The position numbers and the translations under genes were made by a program. A DNA stretch of 64,000 nt, from NCBI RefSeq assembly GCF_003269065.1, contig NZ_QLTA01000001.1, positions 1 through 64,000 on the forward strand, in the 5' to 3' direction. The stretch is from Paracidovorax anthurii (GTDB lineage Bacteria; Pseudomonadota; Gammaproteobacteria; Burkholderiales; Burkholderiaceae_C). Of this stretch, positions 1 to 10,882 are shown in pieces. Numbering within the stretch: position 1 is the stretch's first letter; every line of letters starts with the position of its first letter. The notes below the pieces were generated by a model. The model was not told the origin of the DNA. It did not search any database and saw nothing but the letters and a program-made list of their open reading frames with translations.

Positions 1-224
1 TGCCGCAGGGGCTGGCCGAACAGGCACTTGATGCTCAAGCAAAACTGGATGGCTGCGTCCGAGAACGTCGCGCTGCGACCGCGCTTGCCGCTGGGCATTG
101 CGAGCCACTGCATGCCTTCATCCAGCCACATCGTCAACGATCCTCGCGCCCTCAGCGCTGCGTTGTAGGCTTTCCAGTTCGTCGTGCGGTACTTGGTCCG
201 CCTCTCGCTCTTTGCTTCCGTCAC
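1..224 (-). CDS. IS5-family transposase, N-terminal part (runs off the left edge)
   Basis: Reading the minus strand from a GTG at 224 gives about 74 residues that match the N-terminus of IS5/IS903-group transposases: KYRTTNWKAYNAALRARGSL, then a WLDEGMQWL stretch, then GKRGRSATFSDAAIQFCLSI. The DDE catalytic domain would lie beyond base 1. No stop or frameshift is visible in the portion present, so the element could be intact. The GTG start is my choice because it precedes the conserved block and lies about 30 bases inside the terminal repeat. Confidence 0.75.
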   Translation of the reverse strand, partial: MTEAKSERRTKYRTTNWKAYNAALRARGSLTMWLDEGMQWLAMPSGKRGRSATFSDAAIQFCLSIKCLFGQPLR

Positions 225-270
225 GCCTTCAGTCTATCGGTGTGGCCGGGGTGATTTGTGCAACAAAGCC
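1..270 (-). mobile_element. End of an IS5-family (IS903-type) insertion sequence
   Basis: The left edge holds one end of an insertion sequence. Its terminal inverted repeat is the 18-mer gatttgtgcaacaaagcc at 253-270. Read outward-in this is GGCTTTGTTGCACAAATC, close to the IS903 end as I remember it. The 5' part of a transposase gene lies just inside on the minus strand. The other end and any target duplication are outside the window. The element borders the less GC-rich cluster at 370-6821 and may mark an island edge, or may have cut off an upstream gene. Confidence 0.8.
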
Positions 271-369
271 GTTATCTGCGAATGCAGCATGGCAGCGCCA
301 CGGATGGCGAGAGCATTCCGGAAAACCCCGGATTCGCGCGCAGAACCTGACCCCCGTAGAAGCAGAACC

Positions 370-1464
370 ATGGAAAGAAAAGCACTGACCCACGACGAGG
401 CTGTCCAGGAGGTTTATCGCCTGACGCCTCAGATCCGGGAATACGATGAATTCATGTACCTCGGTGTGCGCTGGCTGCCGTACACGATGTTCTTTCATCA
501 CACGAACTACCGGTCTGAGGTCATCAACACCGACGGCTTCGGTTTCCGCTACAGCGATTGGCAAGGGCGCCCACTGGGAGTGGAGAACATGCCGACCGAT
601 GCTCCGGTCAACCTGTTGATCGGCGGTTCGACCACGCTCGGCACGGGCGCCACCAGCGACGCCTGGACGGTGGCCTCCCGTCTTGCTGCGCACACGGGGC
701 AACCGTGGTTGAACCTGGGCGGACGCGGCTACAACGCAGTACAAGAATTGCTGCTGTTCATGATGCACCAGCATCGGTTCGGCCCGATCAACCATGTGGT
801 GGTATTCAGCGGCCTCAATACCCTGACCCTGGAAGGGCTGCCGGACGAATTGGCGACTGACCACGGTCGCTATTACTACTCGTTCGAGTACCAGCACTAC
901 ATGGACAAATACAACGACGACTTGAAGCGGCGGACCCGCACCTACGCTTCTGAACTGGATCGTCGCGGCAAGGGCTTTATCGCTCGCTATCTTGACAAGC
1001 TGCGCGGTGACGACAATCCCGCCGACCTCATCCTGACCGATGACCAGACAGACACCTCGACGCGGGTCGCGCGCGCTGCCTGGGTGGTCACCAATGCCCT
1101 GCGCCAATGGCAACTGCTCCTGGGAGGCTCTGGCGCCAAGCTCAGCTTCGTGTTGCAGCCGATGGCCTACTGGACCCGGCCGCAGTTGACATCGGAAGAG
1201 GCGGACATCTTCCACGCGATCGACAGCTGCCCGAACAATTTCTGGCGCCTGTTCAGCAAGATTCTGGGCCCGGAAATCCACGCCCCATTCGTCGATCCGA
1301 TTCGCACTTTCTGCACCAGCAACGGGCTCGCGTTCGCCGACATGAACGAATTGCTGCGTGATTCACCGCAACTCAATGATTACCTTTTCGTTGATCGGGT
1401 CCATTTCAACGACAAGGGCTATGACGAGGCCGCGCGACTGATCGCGACCCAGTTGGCGAAATGA
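370..1464 (+). CDS. SGNH/GDSL-family hydrolase of the carbamoyltransferase cluster
   Basis: This 364-residue protein has the SGNH hydrolase blocks in order: NLLIGGSTT with the likely nucleophile Ser87, a LNLGGRGYN glycine block, a VVFSGLN block with the oxyanion Asn, and C-terminal DRVHF with Asp342 and His345. Such enzymes remove or transfer acyl or ester groups. There is no signal peptide, so it is probably cytoplasmic. The frame stays open upstream into the insertion sequence, so a longer N-terminus is possible. ATG 370 was chosen because the sequence becomes protein-like there. It is the first gene of the co-oriented cluster, 30 bases before the small peptide gene. Its substrate is unknown. 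Confidence 0.75.
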   Translation: MERKALTHDEAVQEVYRLTPQIREYDEFMYLGVRWLPYTMFFHHTNYRSEVINTDGFGFRYSDWQGRPLGVENMPTDAPVNLLIGGSTTLGTGATSDAWTVASRLAAHTGQPWLNLGGRGYNAVQELLLFMMHQHRFGPINHVVVFSGLNTLTLEGLPDELATDHGRYYYSFEYQHYMDKYNDDLKRRTRTYASELDRRGKGFIARYLDKLRGDDNPADLILTDDQTDTSTRVARAAWVVTNALRQWQLLLGGSGAKLSFVLQPMAYWTRPQLTSEEADIFHAIDSCPNNFWRLFSKILGPEIHAPFVDPIRTFCTSNGLAFADMNELLRDSPQLNDYLFVDRVHFNDKGYDEAARLIATQLAK

Positions 1465-1483
1465 TCATTATTCCGCTTTAAAA

Positions 1484-1490
1484 AAGGAGT
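1484..1490 (+). promoter_or_regulatory. Strong ribosome binding site for the 39-residue peptide
   Basis: AAGGAGT lies 4-5 bases before ATG 1495. It is one of the strongest Shine-Dalgarno matches in the window and sits in the gap after the SGNH stop codon. It is the main reason to believe the small ORF that follows is translated. Confidence 0.7.
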
Positions 1491-1494
1491 TCAC

Positions 1495-1614
1495 ATGCCA
1501 TCCGTGCAATCTGAAAAAAAAGGCTTCTGGAGCCTGCTGCGTACCGTATTCGGCCGCCTGTTCTCCCGCAACAAAAAGAAAAAGCGCCAGAGCTCCATTT
1601 ATCCGCTGCGCTGA
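1495..1614 (+). CDS. Small cationic peptide (39 residues), candidate precursor or substrate peptide
   Basis: This short gene lies between the SGNH hydrolase and the carbamoyltransferase. The product begins MPSVQSEKKGFW, has an amphipathic stretch SLLRTVFGRLFSR, a basic NKKKKRQ run and a C-terminal tail SSIYPLR. It has no signal peptide and no cysteine. It could be a precursor peptide modified by the ATP-grasp ligase and carbamoyltransferase, a free cationic membrane-active peptide, or a small accessory protein. Support comes from its strong ribosome binding site, its place inside a tight co-oriented cluster and its biased composition. I recognise no family for it. Confidence 0.6.
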   Translation: MPSVQSEKKGFWSLLRTVFGRLFSRNKKKKRQSSIYPLR

Positions 1615-1680
1615 TATGGCCGTAGGCATTGCCTCTATTCCCGGCAAGAACGCTCACTGATTCCCCGACAAAAGAAAGAC

Positions 1681-3255
1681 ATGAAGATTTTTGCAATGAA
1701 GCCCGGCCACGACGGTGCGATCGCTTTTGTCGATGCCGCCGCTGGCAAGCTGGAATGGTCTCTGGAAGCGGAGAAAGACAGTTTCCCGCGCTTTGAAGTG
1801 TTCAATCCCGCGCAGATGGTGTACGCAGCGGAACAACTGGACGTGATGCCGGACGTGTTCGCCGTCAGCGGTTGGGGCAAAGGTTCGCTGGCCGCCAACG
1901 CGCCGATCGGTGCCGGCTATTACGGATGGAACGAGCAGGCGGTGCAGCAGCGCGCCACACGCATGTTCGGCCATGAGGTCCAATATTTCAGCAGCAGCCA
2001 TGAGCGCTCCCACCTGTGGTGCAGCTACGGCCTGTCGCCGTTCGAGCAGGGGCAGCCATGCTACGTGCTGGTGTGGGAAGGCGCGCTGGGCGACTTCTAC
2101 CAGATCGATGCCGATCTGCAGGTCAGCAGCCTGGGACGCGTGATGATGACGCCGGGCAACAAATACTCCTTCCTCTACGCCCTGGCAGATCCGAGCTTCA
2201 CGCTGCCCAGGGGCAAGCTGCGCAACGAAGACCCAGGCAAGCTGATGGCGCTGTGCGCGTTTGGCCAATCAGGGGAAATGGATGCGGATGAACGCAAGCT
2301 GACCGATTTCCTGCTTGAGCGCGACAGCATCCTCGCCACCCTGTCCAAAGAGGACATGCGCTGGAGCAAGTACTACAACATCGGGCTCGACCATCCAGAC
2401 TTCACACGCCTGGCGAAGCGCTATTCAGACGAGATATTCAACCGCTTCTATCTGTATGCCAAGAAGCATTTGACGAAGGGCTACCCGCTGTTGATTTCCG
2501 GGGGCTGCGGGTTGAATTGCGACTGGAACACGATGTGGCGCAACAGCGGCCTGTTCCAGGACGTGTTCATCCCGCCATGCACCAACGATACCGGGTCGGC
2601 GATCGGCACCGCAATCGATGCGATGCGCGAGTTCACCGGCAAAGCCAAGGTCAGCTGGAATGTTTATGCCGACCGGCCGTTCGTCGATGATCAGCCTGAC
2701 ATGCCGGATGTGGATGTCTATCCGCTCGATCTGCAGCAGGTGGCGACCTTCCTGGCACAGCAGAAAGTCGTGGCCTGGACGCAAGGGCATTGTGAGATCG
2801 GTCCGCGCGCACTGGGCAACCGATCGATCCTGGCGGCACCTTTCACCGATGGAATGCGCGATCGCCTGAATCACATCAAGAAACGTGAAGGCTTCCGCCC
2901 CGTGGCGCCTATTTGTCTGGAAGAGGACGTCAGCCAGCATTTCGAGTGGAGCGGGCCATCGCCACACATGCTGTATTTCCAGCAAGTGCGCAACCACGAT
3001 CTGCGCGCGATCACGCACATCGATGGCACCGCGCGCGCACAAACCGTGAACCCGACACAGAACCCGAACATGCACCGCCTGCTGAGCGCGTTCAAGCAGG
3101 TGGCCGGTGCTGGCGTTCTGTGCAATACCTCGCTGAATTTCAATGGCACGGGCTTCATCAACCGCACCAGCGATCTCTACCAATACTGCAAGAGCACCGG
3201 TATCGAGGGTTTTGTCTATGACGAGAAGTTCTGCGTGATCCGCGGTACGGCTTGA
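1681..3255 (+). CDS. NodU/CmcH-family carbamoyltransferase
   Basis: This 524-residue protein should transfer the carbamoyl group of carbamoyl phosphate, via carbamoyl-adenylate, to a hydroxyl or amine of a small molecule. The N-terminal Kae1-like domain starts MKIFAMKPGHDGAIA and contains SSHERSH, whose His107 and His111 fit the metal-binding HxxxH. A glycine-rich LISGGCGLNCDWN follows. The C-terminal domain carries the family signature GHCEIGPRALGNRS near residues 368-381, then FRPVAPICLEED and CNTSLNFNG. The loop usually written DGxGE reads WEGALGDF here, so Glu133 replaces the usual Asp. The protein is somewhat shorter than typical members. It sits between the peptide gene and the ATP-grasp gene. 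Confidence 0.88.
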   Translation: MKIFAMKPGHDGAIAFVDAAAGKLEWSLEAEKDSFPRFEVFNPAQMVYAAEQLDVMPDVFAVSGWGKGSLAANAPIGAGYYGWNEQAVQQRATRMFGHEVQYFSSSHERSHLWCSYGLSPFEQGQPCYVLVWEGALGDFYQIDADLQVSSLGRVMMTPGNKYSFLYALADPSFTLPRGKLRNEDPGKLMALCAFGQSGEMDADERKLTDFLLERDSILATLSKEDMRWSKYYNIGLDHPDFTRLAKRYSDEIFNRFYLYAKKHLTKGYPLLISGGCGLNCDWNTMWRNSGLFQDVFIPPCTNDTGSAIGTAIDAMREFTGKAKVSWNVYADRPFVDDQPDMPDVDVYPLDLQQVATFLAQQKVVAWTQGHCEIGPRALGNRSILAAPFTDGMRDRLNHIKKREGFRPVAPICLEEDVSQHFEWSGPSPHMLYFQQVRNHDLRAITHIDGTARAQTVNPTQNPNMHRLLSAFKQVAGAGVLCNTSLNFNGTGFINRTSDLYQYCKSTGIEGFVYDEKFCVIRGTA

Positions 3256-3270
3256 AAAAGGATGTCGTCC

Positions 3271-4620
3271 ATGAGCAAGAAGATTCTGTATGTCTATGCG
3301 CCGGCCGGGCCACCGCTGGACTATTGCTTTCCCAAGATCGCAGGACGTGGCGAGGTGTACACCTGCATCGTCAGTCCGCCGTCGGCCTCCAATATGGAGA
3401 TCCTGCGGCGCCACAGTCGCGAGGTGCATGATTTCAGCGATATCACGCCATCACAGGCATTGCAGCAGGTGCGAACGCTGGCGCAGCGGATACAGCCCGA
3501 TGCGATCTTCACGTTCTCTGAATTCCTGCTGAAATCGGTGGCCGAGATGGCCGCCGATTTCGGATTGCGCACGGTCGGCCCGAACATCGAGTTGGGCCGC
3601 AACAAGGTCTTGATGCGTGAATGCTGGCAGGCTGCCGGGATTCCGCAGCCTGCATTCCTGGCCATCCGGAACGAGCAGGAAATCGTGCGTGCCGCCGAGC
3701 TCAGATTTCCGATATTGGTGAAGCTGGCGTACGGCGCCGGTTCGATCGGCCAGCAGATCGTGCATGGCGTGGAGGAATTGCCAGACGCAATCACGCGCTT
3801 GATCGCCGCCACCGAAAGCGCGCGCAAGGCGGGCAAGCATGAGTTCTCGGAAAACGAGGGCTTTCCGCAGCTGATCGCGGAAGAAATCATCCAATCCACC
3901 ACCGAGTCCTGGTACGAAGAAGATGGCTACGGCGATTATCTGAGCGTGGAAGGGCTGGTGCGCGACGGCGTGTACTACCCGCTGGCGATGACGGGACGCC
4001 TTCGCACGATTCCGCCGTTCACCGAGCTGGGCAATCTCGCTCCCTGTGTATTGAACGACGATAAGAAGCAGAAGATCGTGCAGTTGATCACGCGCGCCAT
4101 CGATGCGCTGGGTTTCGAGAATTGCGCGACCCATACCGAACTCAAGCTGATGGCGGATGGGCAGGTGTCATTCCTGGAAACCGCCGCTCGCATGGGAGGC
4201 GTGGCGATCGCCAAAGAACTGGATGAAGTGTTCGGCCTGGATTATGTCGATCTGTTCCTGAGCGTGATCCTGGGCGAGCCGGCGCAGATCCCGGCCTTTG
4301 AACAGAATCCGCCGCGCTGCGCCGCCGCTTCGGTGGCCCTGATCGCCTGCGATAGCAGGGGAACACCTTGGCAAAGTGCGCGCAGCTTTGCACCAGAAAG
4401 GGTGAATTGGCCTGAATTGCTGGATGGCATGGCGAATGTGGATATCCAGTACGCGCAGTCGATCGTACCGGGCAGCCCGATGGCGCCTTACGACATTTCC
4501 GGTGGCTTGATGAACTACGCCGGACAGGCTTTCCTGACGAGCCCGACTCCGGCCGCGCTCAAGCGTGCCGCTTACAGGCTCCTGGACGGGCTGGAGCAGC
4601 GCCTGCCATCGCATTCCTGA
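3271..4620 (+). CDS. BacD-like ATP-grasp amino-acid/peptide ligase
   Basis: This 449-residue ATP-grasp enzyme should activate a carboxylate as an acyl phosphate and join it to an amine. The P-loop-like KLAYGAGSIGQQ fits the nucleotide-binding region. The metal and phosphate site is THTELKLM with Glu290, followed by FLETAARMGG with Glu303 and Arg307. The Ala-Ala-Arg form of that last motif resembles bacilysin synthetase BacD rather than the usual E-x-N-P-R. I chose ATG 3271 because AAAAAGGA at 3254-3261 gives proper spacing, whereas the ATG at 3262 abuts it. It is 15 bases after the carbamoyltransferase. Likely partners are amino acids or the nearby 39-residue peptide. Confidence 0.85.
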   Translation: MSKKILYVYAPAGPPLDYCFPKIAGRGEVYTCIVSPPSASNMEILRRHSREVHDFSDITPSQALQQVRTLAQRIQPDAIFTFSEFLLKSVAEMAADFGLRTVGPNIELGRNKVLMRECWQAAGIPQPAFLAIRNEQEIVRAAELRFPILVKLAYGAGSIGQQIVHGVEELPDAITRLIAATESARKAGKHEFSENEGFPQLIAEEIIQSTTESWYEEDGYGDYLSVEGLVRDGVYYPLAMTGRLRTIPPFTELGNLAPCVLNDDKKQKIVQLITRAIDALGFENCATHTELKLMADGQVSFLETAARMGGVAIAKELDEVFGLDYVDLFLSVILGEPAQIPAFEQNPPRCAAASVALIACDSRGTPWQSARSFAPERVNWPELLDGMANVDIQYAQSIVPGSPMAPYDISGGLMNYAGQAFLTSPTPAALKRAAYRLLDGLEQRLPSHS

Positions 4621-4694
4621 ACAGAGCCGGAGAAACGCTTGACCACACCCGCACCGCGCGACCGCCATTCCTGCCTGTGAAAGAGAGGGGCCAG

Positions 4695-5930
4695 ATGAAT
4701 CCATCGATCGATCCACGGCGCCTCAGCGCCGTTCTGTGGACAGTCAACCTGTCCTCGATAGCCGCGAGTGTGTTCAGCTATGTCTACCTGTCCTATTTCG
4801 TCTATCAGCGCACAGGCAATGTGCTGCTCTCGGAATGGGTGTTGCTGGCACCGATGGTCGTGCCCGTGCTGCTGTGCCTGTTGATCAGCCGCATCGCCAA
4901 TGCGGGTTCTCCCCGCAAGGTGCTGCTGCTCTGCAATGTCCTCTGTGCGGCCTGCGCGCTGCTGTGCTTTGGTCTGCTCGATCGGCACATCTGGCTCGCG
5001 CTCGTGGCGGCGCTGGTGATCGGCTTTCTCGACGCTCTGCAGCGGGTCGCACGCACGGTGGCGATCAAACGGTATTTTTCCACCGCCGACGTGAAGTACG
5101 CCGTTCCCATCACGCTGACCGCGCAGTTCATCGCGGGTGGCGTGGCGGGCATTGCTCTTGCCTTCTACCGCAGCGAGATCACTCCGCAAGTCGCGAATGC
5201 GATGGTATGCGCCGGCTTTTTGCTCGCAGTGGTGGCGGCCCGTCTGCTGCCGGCGGAGCAAGCGGCCCCGGTCGACGCTTCAGCGACTGCTGCAGCGCGA
5301 CTGCGCAATCCGCTCGTCCAATTGAGGCGGTTGCTGGCCGCGGATGCCAACCTGCGCCGCCATTTCTTCGCCTTTCTGATTTTCGTCAGCATCTTCCAGG
5401 GCTTCTTCAACGTCTCGCGCGTCACCCTGCCCTCCCACGTCCTGCGGCTCGATCAGTCCTGGGTGGGTTATCTGCAGATGATCAGCGCCGGCTCCGCGCT
5501 GCTGGGCGCGCTGTTGTTTGTCTGGCTGGTCAAGCAGAAGATCATCCTGGGCCGCCCAGCCAGGGTGATGCTGAGCGGGATCGCATTGCTGGCAATGGGC
5601 GGAGCGACCATGGTCGGGCAGCCTGTCGCCAGCTATTTTCTTTATTTCGTTTTCATGTTCGTCTGGGAAGTGCTGTTTTTCAAGTACCAGTCCGATCTGG
5701 TCGAGGTCACGCCCTCCGACCAGATGGCGCTGGTGGCCACGTTCCAGTATGCGGGGGTGTATCTGGGCATGCTGGTGACCGGCACCCTGGGGGGCATATT
5801 GACCAGCCATATCGGCCTGCCCGCCTGCGCACTCATTTTCGCGCTGGTCTATCTGGTCCTGATGCCACTGAATGCGCTGCACGGACGGCAGGCGGGTGGC
5901 CAGACCGCGTCCGCTCCAACGAATGTCTGA
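4695..5930 (+). CDS. MFS transporter, probable exporter of the cluster product
   Basis: The 411-residue protein is almost entirely hydrophobic, with about 12 membrane segments and a short charged loop between the two halves near residues 195-220. It fits the drug-efflux branch of the major facilitator superfamily. The ATG at 4695 was chosen because GAGAGGGG lies 5-12 bases before it; a GTG at 4677 is in frame but less convincing. Similar ligase plus MFS pairs occur in bacilysin and dapdiamide loci, where the transporter exports the peptide product and protects the producer. Export of this cluster's product is inferred from context. Confidence 0.8.
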   Translation: MNPSIDPRRLSAVLWTVNLSSIAASVFSYVYLSYFVYQRTGNVLLSEWVLLAPMVVPVLLCLLISRIANAGSPRKVLLLCNVLCAACALLCFGLLDRHIWLALVAALVIGFLDALQRVARTVAIKRYFSTADVKYAVPITLTAQFIAGGVAGIALAFYRSEITPQVANAMVCAGFLLAVVAARLLPAEQAAPVDASATAAARLRNPLVQLRRLLAADANLRRHFFAFLIFVSIFQGFFNVSRVTLPSHVLRLDQSWVGYLQMISAGSALLGALLFVWLVKQKIILGRPARVMLSGIALLAMGGATMVGQPVASYFLYFVFMFVWEVLFFKYQSDLVEVTPSDQMALVATFQYAGVYLGMLVTGTLGGILTSHIGLPACALIFALVYLVLMPLNALHGRQAGGQTASAPTNV

Positions 5931-5931
5931 T

Positions 5932-6032
5932 ACGGGTTTGCAATCAAAGAGAGAACAAGGCGCGAAGCCGCAGACAGTGCTACAGCACGGCAAGGCGAAG
6001 CAACGCAGTTATCTTTTTGATTGCGAAACCGT
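5932..6032 (+). repeat. About 100-base imperfect inverted repeat between two cluster genes
   Basis: The arms ACGGGTTTGCAATCAAA and TTTTGATTGCGAAACCGT are near-perfect reverse complements. The centre is the palindrome GTGCTACAGCAC flanked by CGAAGC/GCTTCG pairs. The whole gap between the MFS stop and the hydrolase can fold into one long cruciform or RNA hairpin. It is either a small mobile palindrome or a hairpin damping expression of the last gene. I have the impression of similar sequences in related genomes but could not check. Confidence 0.65.
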
Positions 6033-6050
6033 ATGAAAGGAAGAAGCAAG

Positions 6051-6821
6051 ATGCCGCAGAATATTCCGCTGGTCATGGTGCATGGGCTGTTCGGACCTTT
6101 GCACTACTTCGATCCGGCAGAGCGCATGCCGGGAATCACGGTGCTGACGCCAGACCTGCTGGGCTATGGCAACCAGGCGCCCCAGACACAACTGAGCCTG
6201 TCGGCACAGGCCGATGAATTGGCGGGCATTCTGCGCACGCAGGTAGCAAGGCCATGCCATCTGCTCGGCCATAGCGTGGGTGGGGCGGTTGCGGTGCTGA
6301 CAGCGGCTCGCGTGCCCGAGTTGGTGAAAAGCATCGTCAGCGTTGAAGGCAATTTCACGCTGGACGACGCCTTTATGTGCCGCCGTATCGCCGCAATGCA
6401 GCCAGACGAATGGGCCGCCGAACTGCGGGGTATCCAGGGTGATCCGGTGGCATGGTTGTCCCGAGGCGACATCGAGGCCACCCCGGAGCGACTGCAGATG
6501 GCGCAGTGCATCCTGCACAACCAGACGGCCACGACGCTGTGGCTGATGGCTCGCGCCGTGGTGGAGGAAACCGCCGTTCCGGGTTACCTGCAAGCAGTGC
6601 GGCAGATCATGGAACGCGGCATTCCATTCCATCTCCTGGCCGGCAGCAGATCCGCGCAAGGCTGGAACGTACCCAGCTGGGTTCGCCAAGGCGCGAGCAG
6701 CGATGCCGTGCTGCCGAACTGTGGTCACATGATGATGCTGGAGGAGCCGGACCTGTTTTGCGAGCATCTCTCGCGATGCCTGTATTCCAGGGCCGACTCA
6801 GCGATGCCGTCCACGCCGTGA
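6051..6821 (+). CDS. Alpha/beta hydrolase, last gene of the cluster
   Basis: This 256-residue alpha/beta hydrolase has the oxyanion-hole MVHGLFG near its start, the nucleophile elbow LLGHSVGG with Ser75, and the catalytic His226 in PNCGHMMM. ATG 6051 is preferred because AAAGGAAG ends eight bases before it. In the cluster it could cleave an ester, act as a thioesterase or peptidase, or inactivate the product for self-protection. The sequence does not decide between these. It is separated from the MFS gene by the long inverted repeat, and the less GC-rich composition ends close after it. Confidence 0.8.
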   Translation: MPQNIPLVMVHGLFGPLHYFDPAERMPGITVLTPDLLGYGNQAPQTQLSLSAQADELAGILRTQVARPCHLLGHSVGGAVAVLTAARVPELVKSIVSVEGNFTLDDAFMCRRIAAMQPDEWAAELRGIQGDPVAWLSRGDIEATPERLQMAQCILHNQTATTLWLMARAVVEETAVPGYLQAVRQIMERGIPFHLLAGSRSAQGWNVPSWVRQGASSDAVLPNCGHMMMLEEPDLFCEHLSRCLYSRADSAMPSTP

Positions 6822-6950
6822 TGTAAGGCGCCGGGCATGGCCAGCCGGGCTGGGATACCGGCCGGGCCACGGCGTTGCCTGGAGGAGCTCCGCACGACTG
6901 CGCTCTCGTCGGCAGCTTCTGGTGGCCTGAAGGCGGAATGGTTCGCGGAT

Positions 6951-9610
<2,660 letters not shown>

Positions 9611-9649
9611 GCGCGGCATGCCGCCCAGCACACCCGGCGGGAGCCCGGC

Positions 9650-10867
9650 TTGACGCAGGACGCCCCCGGCGCCATCCGCGCCTTCCACATCCAGCCGCAG
9701 GGCGTCCGCGAGCTGGACGCCATCCCGCAGCGCCTGCCCGCGCAGGGCTTCGTGTGGATCGCCTGCACGCGCGCGGCGTTCGGCGCGCAGTTGCCTGCCC
9801 TGCAGGCCGCGCTGCAGGCGCTGGCCGGCCAGCAGCTCGTCGATCTGCACGTGTCGGACCTGCTCAATGCGCAACTGCCCTCGCATTACGACTACACCTC
9901 GCAATACGACGTGCTGGTGTTCCGCCGCCTGAGCGCGACGCAGTGCGACACGAACACGGTGCCGGCCCCGGCGGGCGCGGGGGCCGGCAAGCGCTCCGGC
10001 CCGCCGGTGCTGCGCCGCATCGACACCAGCCCCGTGGGCTTCGCGGTGTTCGACCAGGTGCTGCTGTCGGTGCACCCGGGCGACTGCACGGTGCGCGATG
10101 CGTTCGCGGCGCGCCTGCTCGCGGCGTCCCAGCCGCCGGCACCGCCCGCCCCGGCACCCACCGAGCCCGCCGCGGGCATGCCCGCGCCGCCCTCGGAGAC
10201 CCTGGCGCGCGAGCTGCGCACCAGCCCCGTGCCCGGCTCGCGCCTGCCCACCAGCCCGGCGGACCTGATGCTGCGCGTGGTGAACCTGATCGTGGACAAC
10301 TACCTCGACCTGCGCCGCGAGCTGTCGCGCCAGCTCGACCACTGGCAGGGCGAGCTGCTCAAGCCGCGCGCGCGCTTCGCGAACTGGAGCGCCCTGCTGG
10401 ATGCGCGCCTCACGCTGCACCAGCTCGACGAGATCTGCGAGGACCAGCGCGCCGCCGTGCAGGACTGGGTGGACACGCTGGAGACCTGGGTCCTGCCCGA
10501 CAGCGTGGCGGCGCTGCGCGAGCTGGACCTGCTCAAGGTGCGCAGCCGCGACGTACTGGAGCACATCGAGCGCGTGGTGCACCACGTGCGCCGGCTGGAG
10601 CAGAGCACCGAGACCGCCGTGCAGATGCACTTCAGCGTGCAGAGCAACCGCACCAACGACATCATGCGCACGCTCACGGCGCTCACCGCCGTGTTCCTGC
10701 CGCTGAACCTGATCGCGGGCATCTTCGGCATGAACTTCGAGTTCATCCCCCTCATCCACAAGCAGGACGGCTTCTGGTGGGCGATGGGCTCGATGACCGT
10801 GATCGCCGTCGCGCTCGTGGCGCTGTTCTGGCGCAAGCGCTACCTGGCCCGCACGGGCCACCACTGA
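9650..10867 (+). CDS. corA: CorA-family divalent cation transporter
   Basis: This 405-residue protein has the CorA layout: a large cytoplasmic N-terminal domain, a long helix region around residues 240-340, and two C-terminal membrane helices. The pore signature GMN lies in LIAGIFGMNFEF. These channels move Mg2+, Co2+ or related ions. No ATG fits, since the nearest upstream ATG at 9618 meets a stop at once, so a TTG start at 9650 preceded by GGCGGGAG is used. A low-complexity linker rich in Ala and Pro near residues 155-190 is unusual. It lies 39 bases after hemB. Confidence 0.85.
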   Translation: MTQDAPGAIRAFHIQPQGVRELDAIPQRLPAQGFVWIACTRAAFGAQLPALQAALQALAGQQLVDLHVSDLLNAQLPSHYDYTSQYDVLVFRRLSATQCDTNTVPAPAGAGAGKRSGPPVLRRIDTSPVGFAVFDQVLLSVHPGDCTVRDAFAARLLAASQPPAPPAPAPTEPAAGMPAPPSETLARELRTSPVPGSRLPTSPADLMLRVVNLIVDNYLDLRRELSRQLDHWQGELLKPRARFANWSALLDARLTLHQLDEICEDQRAAVQDWVDTLETWVLPDSVAALRELDLLKVRSRDVLEHIERVVHHVRRLEQSTETAVQMHFSVQSNRTNDIMRTLTALTAVFLPLNLIAGIFGMNFEFIPLIHKQDGFWWAMGSMTVIAVALVALFWRKRYLARTGHH

Positions 10868-10882
10868 CCCACCCACGCCGCC

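Noticed and set aside
184-369. Extended N-terminus of the SGNH hydrolase from an upstream start
   Set aside because: The added part lies within the IS end and has no family resemblance. ATG 370 precedes the first protein-like sequence.
1616-1660. A 14-codon ORF (MAVGIASIPGKNAH) right after the 39-residue peptide gene
   Set aside because: There is no ribosome binding site and it is too short to judge. It could be a second peptide, but I see no positive evidence.
4677-4694. GTG start for the MFS transporter
   Set aside because: ATG 4695 has a clear GAGAGGGG ribosome site at proper spacing, which the GTG lacks.
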